This document shows positions 60,434 to 64,000 of a stretch of DNA of 64,000 nucleotides, in pieces. A program made the translations under genes and the position numbers. The DNA is from an uncultured Lachnospiraceae bacterium (GTDB lineage: Bacteria > Bacillota > Clostridia > Lachnospirales > Lachnospiraceae): positions 62,001-126,000 of the forward strand of contig CANRPU010000005.1 of NCBI GenBank assembly GCA_947632555.1, read 5' to 3'. Every line of letters starts with the position of its first letter. Positions within the stretch are counted from its first letter, which is position 1. The notes under the pieces are model-generated. The model saw only the letters and a program-made list of their open reading frames with translations. It was not told where the DNA came from and ran no database searches.

Positions 60434-61385
60434 TCTCCAGTTCCCCAAGGGCGCATTCCAGTCTGTAAAGGCTGGTCTGCGCCCCGTTATCTATCTTTTT
60501 CCCCGCGATCCCCGTGTAGGAAGAACCGCCTACCCGCAGGCTGCCTGCCGCGCATTCCAGATCGTAGTTGTGGTCGCTCTCCCCGCTTTCCAGAATACAC
60601 AGACGCATCTGCCCCATGGAGCAGGAAGCGTTCAGATCGGCGGGAAGCGTGCCGGTAAAGCGCAGGGTGCCCATTCCCATATCCAGGTCGGCGTTTCCCG
60701 TTATGACGGCATTTTCCACGATCATCTGCCCCGCTCCTATATCACAGTCCAGACTGTCCGCGGCCAGACTGCCAATGAACAGTTTCCCCGCTCCTAATCC
60801 GCAGCAGACGGAAGCGGCCCTAAGGCTTTCCACGGAGAAATCCCCGCCGCCCAGATTCAGTTTCGCTTCCCCGGCCGCCGCCAGGGGCGCCAGCGTAAAT
60901 TTTCCCGCTCCCAGTTCCATTTCTATGCTTTCAAAAACGGTCCCGGCCGGAATTTCCACAACGATCCCGGTTCCTTCCAGACCGTTTCCCCATGAGATCC
61001 CCTCCCAGCTGCCGCCGTCCAGGGAATTGATACACAGAATGCCCTCCCGCGCGTAAACCTGAAACTTTTCCACCCGCTGGGCAGTCACGTGAAATCTCCC
61101 GTCCCCGGAATCCCGCAGCGTCAGCTCGCAGCCTCCCAAAGAAAACCGCAGGCCGCTGATCTCTCCCGCCTCAAAGTCCTGCTCCACGTTCCCGTCCTGA
61201 ACGATGGGATACTCCGGATCAAAGATACCGCTGTCGGAAAGTTCGTAGGTCTGCCATTCCTCATTCCACAACCGCTTTCCCCATTCCGCTTTTTGGCCGC
61301 CCAGCCTGCCTGTCATTACCAGCGCGGCAGCCAAAAGCAGCAGAAGCGCCGCCAGAACGCCGCAGATTCTCATAAGTTTTCTCAT
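60417..61385 (-). CDS. DUF4097-family beta-helical protein
   Basis: 322 aa. One N-terminal membrane segment (about 7-27), then a right-handed beta-repeat domain (about 70-320) with repeats such as GAGKFTL, GGGDFSV, GAGKLFI, GAGQMIV, GMGTLRF. This is the DUF4097/adhesin-like family, which usually accompanies PadR-DUF1700 genes in envelope-stress sets; here no such genes are seen. The tail overlaps the ECF gene. Function unknown. Confidence 0.85.
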   Translation of the reverse strand: MRKLMRICGVLAALLLLLAAALVMTGRLGGQKAEWGKRLWNEEWQTYELSDSGIFDPEYPIVQDGNVEQDFEAGEISGLRFSLGGCELTLRDSGDGRFHVTAQRVEKFQVYAREGILCINSLDGGSWEGISWGNGLEGTGIVVEIPAGTVFESIEMELGAGKFTLAPLAAAGEAKLNLGGGDFSVESLRAASVCCGLGAGKLFIGSLAADSLDCDIGAGQMIVENAVITGNADLDMGMGTLRFTGTLPADLNASCSMGQMRLCILESGESDHNYDLECAAGSLRVGGSSYTGIAGKKIDNGAQTSLYRLECALGELEITFED

Positions 61386-61442
61386 ATCCCTGTCCGCCTC
61401 TTACCCGCTTTCAGAAGTATTTCTCTGAATTTTTCCATCCGC

Positions 61443-62183
61443 TTAAAGCGCCGGCTTCTCCAGTATCCGCTTATAATAATCATCAAACTCCCGGCCTTCC
61501 GGCAGCACTTTTCCGTCATTCGTATCAATGCCGCCGTTCCGCTCTTTCAGAATTTCCATCAGGGCCTTCCCCGCCTTTTCCGTGGTATCCACCCGAACAC
61601 TCACGCCGTTGGAGGCGATCAGGCATATGGCCAGATTGTGGATCTTTTTGTGTTTCCCGCCCACCGACATATAATAAGTATAATCCGTGAAACAGCATGC
61701 CTTCAGACTGTCCACGCGCATCACGGTCTGGGCGGTGTCCCCCGGATACAGGTAATCCTCTGTCAGCAGCCCTTCTTTCATTACGTTATTCAGCTTTAAC
61801 AGGAAGCAGTCCCCTTCCAGAGCCTGCCTGTCAAAGGCTTCGATCTCGCTTATGGGAAGCCCGCTGGCTTTCGCGGAATTCGCTCTGTAGCCATCCACGC
61901 CCTGCCGGCTCGTTTTGATCACCAGCCGCAGCACAAAAAAGCATCCCAGCGCGATCAGGCCGCAGAAGATCCCCAGCATAATACCGTAGCCGCCCCCTTC
62001 GGCGATCGCCGTGCCAACGCTCCATATCGTTCCGTACACCGCCGCGGCAAAAAACAGGCCAAAGAAAAAGATACCGACCCAGCTCCTCTTTTTGAAGGTT
62101 TTCTCCACGCTTTTAAACACGGAGCCTTCCGGAAAATGTTTTTTCACGTAATCCTCATCCATTTTTTGAAAATAATCCGCCAT
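61443..62183 (-). CDS. Membrane protein of unknown function
   Basis: 246 aa from MADYFQKMDEDY after AAGGAGGG; an upstream extension of the frame lacks a ribosome site. Two membrane segments (about 36-57 and 67-88) lie in the first 90 residues; the rest is a soluble cytoplasmic domain, with GDCFLLKLNNVMKEGLLTEDYLYPGDTAQTVMRVDSLKACCFTDY. It resembles DUF6709-like Lachnospiraceae proteins by arrangement only. It lies 20 bases after the GH13 gene and may be co-transcribed. Function unknown. Confidence 0.6.
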   Translation of the reverse strand: MADYFQKMDEDYVKKHFPEGSVFKSVEKTFKKRSWVGIFFFGLFFAAAVYGTIWSVGTAIAEGGGYGIMLGIFCGLIALGCFFVLRLVIKTSRQGVDGYRANSAKASGLPISEIEAFDRQALEGDCFLLKLNNVMKEGLLTEDYLYPGDTAQTVMRVDSLKACCFTDYTYYMSVGGKHKKIHNLAICLIASNGVSVRVDTTEKAGKALMEILKERNGGIDTNDGKVLPEGREFDDYYKRILEKPAL

Positions 62184-62202
62184 CTCTTTCCCTCCTTTTC
62201 TT

Positions 62203-63522
62203 TTACTTTTCGCACTGCCAGAAAAACGCGCTGTAAGGGGGAAGCTCGCTGCCTCCGCCAAAATCATGTTTCTGCCCGCTGATCAGATCCACCGCCATAC
62301 CGCAGCCCGCATCAAAATGGGCAGTATAGGCACTGTCATCCGCGTTGACGGCCACCAGCACCCTTTCGTTTTCGCTCTTTCGCTCAAAAATACACTGCCT
62401 GTTTGTCAGCACTACGGAACGGAACCCTCCGTAGTTCAGGGCCTCGGAACGCTTTTTGGCCTCCGCCAGCTTCGCGATAAAATCCGTCAGCTCATTCCAC
62501 TCAGGCGCCGCGAAGCAGGGGCGCAGCGCCGGATCGCCCTGGCTTTTTTCGGCCTTAACTCCCCATTCGCTGCCGTAATAGATACAGGGGATGCCCGGCA
62601 TACCGAACATCAGCGCGTAGATCAGCGGCAGATGTCTTTCATTCTTTAAGATGCTGGCCACTCTGGTCACGTCATGGTTATCCACAAAGGACAAAAGGTG
62701 CTTTCCTTTATAAAGCGTCCAGTTCTCCGGACCGAACTGGCGCATGAGGGAATGATTGATCTCAAACAGGTTTAAGCTGTTGAAGCTGGAAAACAGTCCC
62801 TTGTAGCATTCGTAATTGGTGGCGGAATGCAGCATTTCGGGATTCACCAGCCGGTTGTAATCCCCGTGCAGCATTTCTCCCAAAAGGAAGAAATCCCGCT
62901 TTTTACTGTCGCAGAAGGCCCGCAGCCTTCTGATGAAGTTTTCGTCCAGGCTGTAAGCCACGTCCAGCCTCAGACCGTCAATGTCAAACTCCTCGATCCA
63001 GTACCCCACGCTCTCCAGAAGGTATCTCACCACCTCCTCATTGCGGAGGTTCAGCTTTACCAGGTCGTAATTGCCTTCCCAGCCTTCATACCACAGCCCG
63101 TCATGATAGGGAGAATCTCCGTCGAAGGCGATCCGGTAAAACCAGCTTACATAGGGAGAGTTCTCCCTGCTGCGCAGCACATCCTGAAAAGGACCGAATC
63201 CCCGTCCCACATGATTGAACACCCCGTCCAGGACCACCCGGATCCCTTCTTCATGCAGCTTTCCGCACAGCGCCTTGAAATCGGCGTTGGTCCCTAACCG
63301 CCTGTCTATCTGCCTGTAATCCCTGGTATTGTAGCCGTGGGTATCCGATTCAAACACCGGCGAAAAATAGATCGCATTGATGCCCAGCTTCTTCATATGA
63401 GGAATCCACTCCTCGACTTTGTCAATAGGCGCTCCCTGAACGGCCTCTCCCTTGTTCTCAAAGGGCGCTCCCGTAAATCCCATGGGGTATATCTGGTAAA
63501 ACACACTCTCCTCTGCCCACAT
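62203..63522 (-). CDS. GH13 alpha-amylase-family glycosidase
   Basis: 439 aa, a short single-barrel form without signal peptide, so cytoplasmic. Start MWAEESVFYQIYPMGF; conserved regions: GVFNHVGRGFG, DIDGLRLDVAYSLD (nucleophile Asp), FFLLGEMLHGDYN (acid/base Glu), SFVDNHDVTRVAS (third Asp). The C-terminal 80 residues form the beta-sandwich domain. Size and motifs agree with neopullulanase/maltodextrin-glucosidase-like cytoplasmic enzymes that degrade malto-oligosaccharides. The promoter lies at 63562-63589. Confidence 0.92.
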   Translation of the reverse strand: MWAEESVFYQIYPMGFTGAPFENKGEAVQGAPIDKVEEWIPHMKKLGINAIYFSPVFESDTHGYNTRDYRQIDRRLGTNADFKALCGKLHEEGIRVVLDGVFNHVGRGFGPFQDVLRSRENSPYVSWFYRIAFDGDSPYHDGLWYEGWEGNYDLVKLNLRNEEVVRYLLESVGYWIEEFDIDGLRLDVAYSLDENFIRRLRAFCDSKKRDFFLLGEMLHGDYNRLVNPEMLHSATNYECYKGLFSSFNSLNLFEINHSLMRQFGPENWTLYKGKHLLSFVDNHDVTRVASILKNERHLPLIYALMFGMPGIPCIYYGSEWGVKAEKSQGDPALRPCFAAPEWNELTDFIAKLAEAKKRSEALNYGGFRSVVLTNRQCIFERKSENERVLVAVNADDSAYTAHFDAGCGMAVDLISGQKHDFGGGSELPPYSAFFWQCEK

Positions 63523-64000
63523 TCTTTTGTCCTCCTGTCAGTCAGCCTTTTTCTGAACTTCATTATAACAGATTCGGCCGGATTGTCCAGTTTCCCCGGT
63601 TCCACGAATAAAATAACAGCTGCGCCGCGCTTCACATAATATAATTGACCGCTTAAGTTTTCCTGCAATTTGAATTGCAACCCACTGTATTTTTATAAAC
63701 AGACAAATATTCCGCTGCCGGCTTTTCCCCATTTGCCCCCTGGGGATGCCAAAATGGGAAACCCACTGAAATTCCCAATGTGTTTCCCACTTTCCACAGA
63801 GTTATCCACATATACACATGTGTCATACCCAAAAATATAGACGTCAAACTTGCAAAAATCTATGTCAAAAGCAATGCCTTTTTCCTTACTTTCACCCTTT
63901 CGTCACAGTTACATAATCTATCGGAAGCGTAAAATTTTATGTAAACTATAGCCACTCGTCCCAAAAACGGGAGATCCTTTTCGCCACCGTATCCACGCTT
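63523..64000. other. Non-coding tail with inverted repeats and a DnaA-box-like site
   Basis: There is no gene in the last 478 bases. Seen: the amylase promoter; a GCAATT-tg-AATTGC palindrome (63665-63678); TGGGAAAC/GTTTCCCA (63755-63762, 63782-63789); TTATCCACA (63802-63810), a canonical DnaA-box sequence, with TTTCCACAG 11 bases before it; and ACACATGTGT. TTACATAA (63909-63916) and TTATGTAA (63937-63944) form an 8-bp inverted repeat. These might be regulatory sites for genes to the right. Confidence 0.6.
63562..63589 (-). promoter_or_regulatory. Promoter of the GH13 gene
   Basis: TGGACA (63589-63584), 16-base spacer, TATAAT (63567-63562) on the minus strand, about 40 bases before the ATG. 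Confidence 0.7.

Noticed and set aside
63790-63812. Possible replication origin at the TTATCCACA site
   Set aside because: Only one perfect DnaA box, no cluster, and no dnaA, dnaN, rpmH or rnpA genes nearby.

Overview
The window looks like a chromosome segment of a spore-forming Clostridia member, most likely Lachnospiraceae. The signs are a moderately high-GC Firmicutes-type gene set, strong AGGAGG ribosome sites, sigma-A promoters, a T-box leader, the spoIIAA-spoIIAB-sigF operon, spoVA genes and comEA/comEC. Most genes lie on the minus strand. There is no rRNA, CRISPR array, intact IS or prophage. The family identification is by eye from protein motifs, not by search.

Layout. 1-580: start of a beta-CASP/MBL-type gene behind three exact-period 134-bp repeats that carry minus-strand promoter elements. 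579-3560: an Asp-box protein, tRNA-Gly(GCC), a GH3 enzyme, and an AT-rich island with a consensus promoter and terminator but no convincing gene. 3633-8697: glyA-hom-phosphoglycerate-mutase-like-lysC operon, which feeds threonine/glycine metabolism; the mutase-like protein probably supplies the homoserine kinase step. 8885-15554: lipid kinase, PAP2 phosphatase, glycosyltransferase, an SfsA-MutY fusion, 5'-nucleotidase, DUF1653. 15644-25639: two OmpR-type two-component systems interleaved with holA, comEC, a GerMN lipoprotein and comEA. 25765-33427: small transporter, orphan binding protein, argD-argB-argJ, GNAT, and divergent argG with ArgR-like operators. 33453-36889: LytTR-like regulator, DUF5721, LtaS-like sulfatase.

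37003-52663 is a sporulation block. spoIIAA-spoIIAB-sigF are followed by a GH25 enzyme and spoVAA-AB-AC. The remaining spoVA genes (AD, AEb) are about 9 kb away, beyond rsmF-like, TPR-DUF4037-DUF4125, cardiolipin synthase, aldo/keto reductase and a zinc-ribbon repeat protein. The distal part has its own small leader gene (70 aa), an 81-aa gene and a RidA gene. Forespore sigma-G-like promoters precede both the 70-aa gene and spoVAC.

52770-64000: zinc-ribbon/TPR membrane protein, a 47-aa ORF coupled to folC, valS with a Val (GUA) T-box, a repeat-bearing zinc-ribbon membrane protein, an ECF S-component fusion, DUF4097, an unknown membrane protein, a GH13 amylase, and a 480-bp non-coding tail with a DnaA-box-like site and several inverted repeats.

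No single obviously new defence or metabolic system stands out. The best leads are the tandem promoter-bearing repeats with a related copy at rsmF, the AT-rich small-RNA candidate, the SfsA-MutY fusion, the split spoVA locus with its small genes, and the RR-HK-GerMN lipoprotein set embedded among competence genes.
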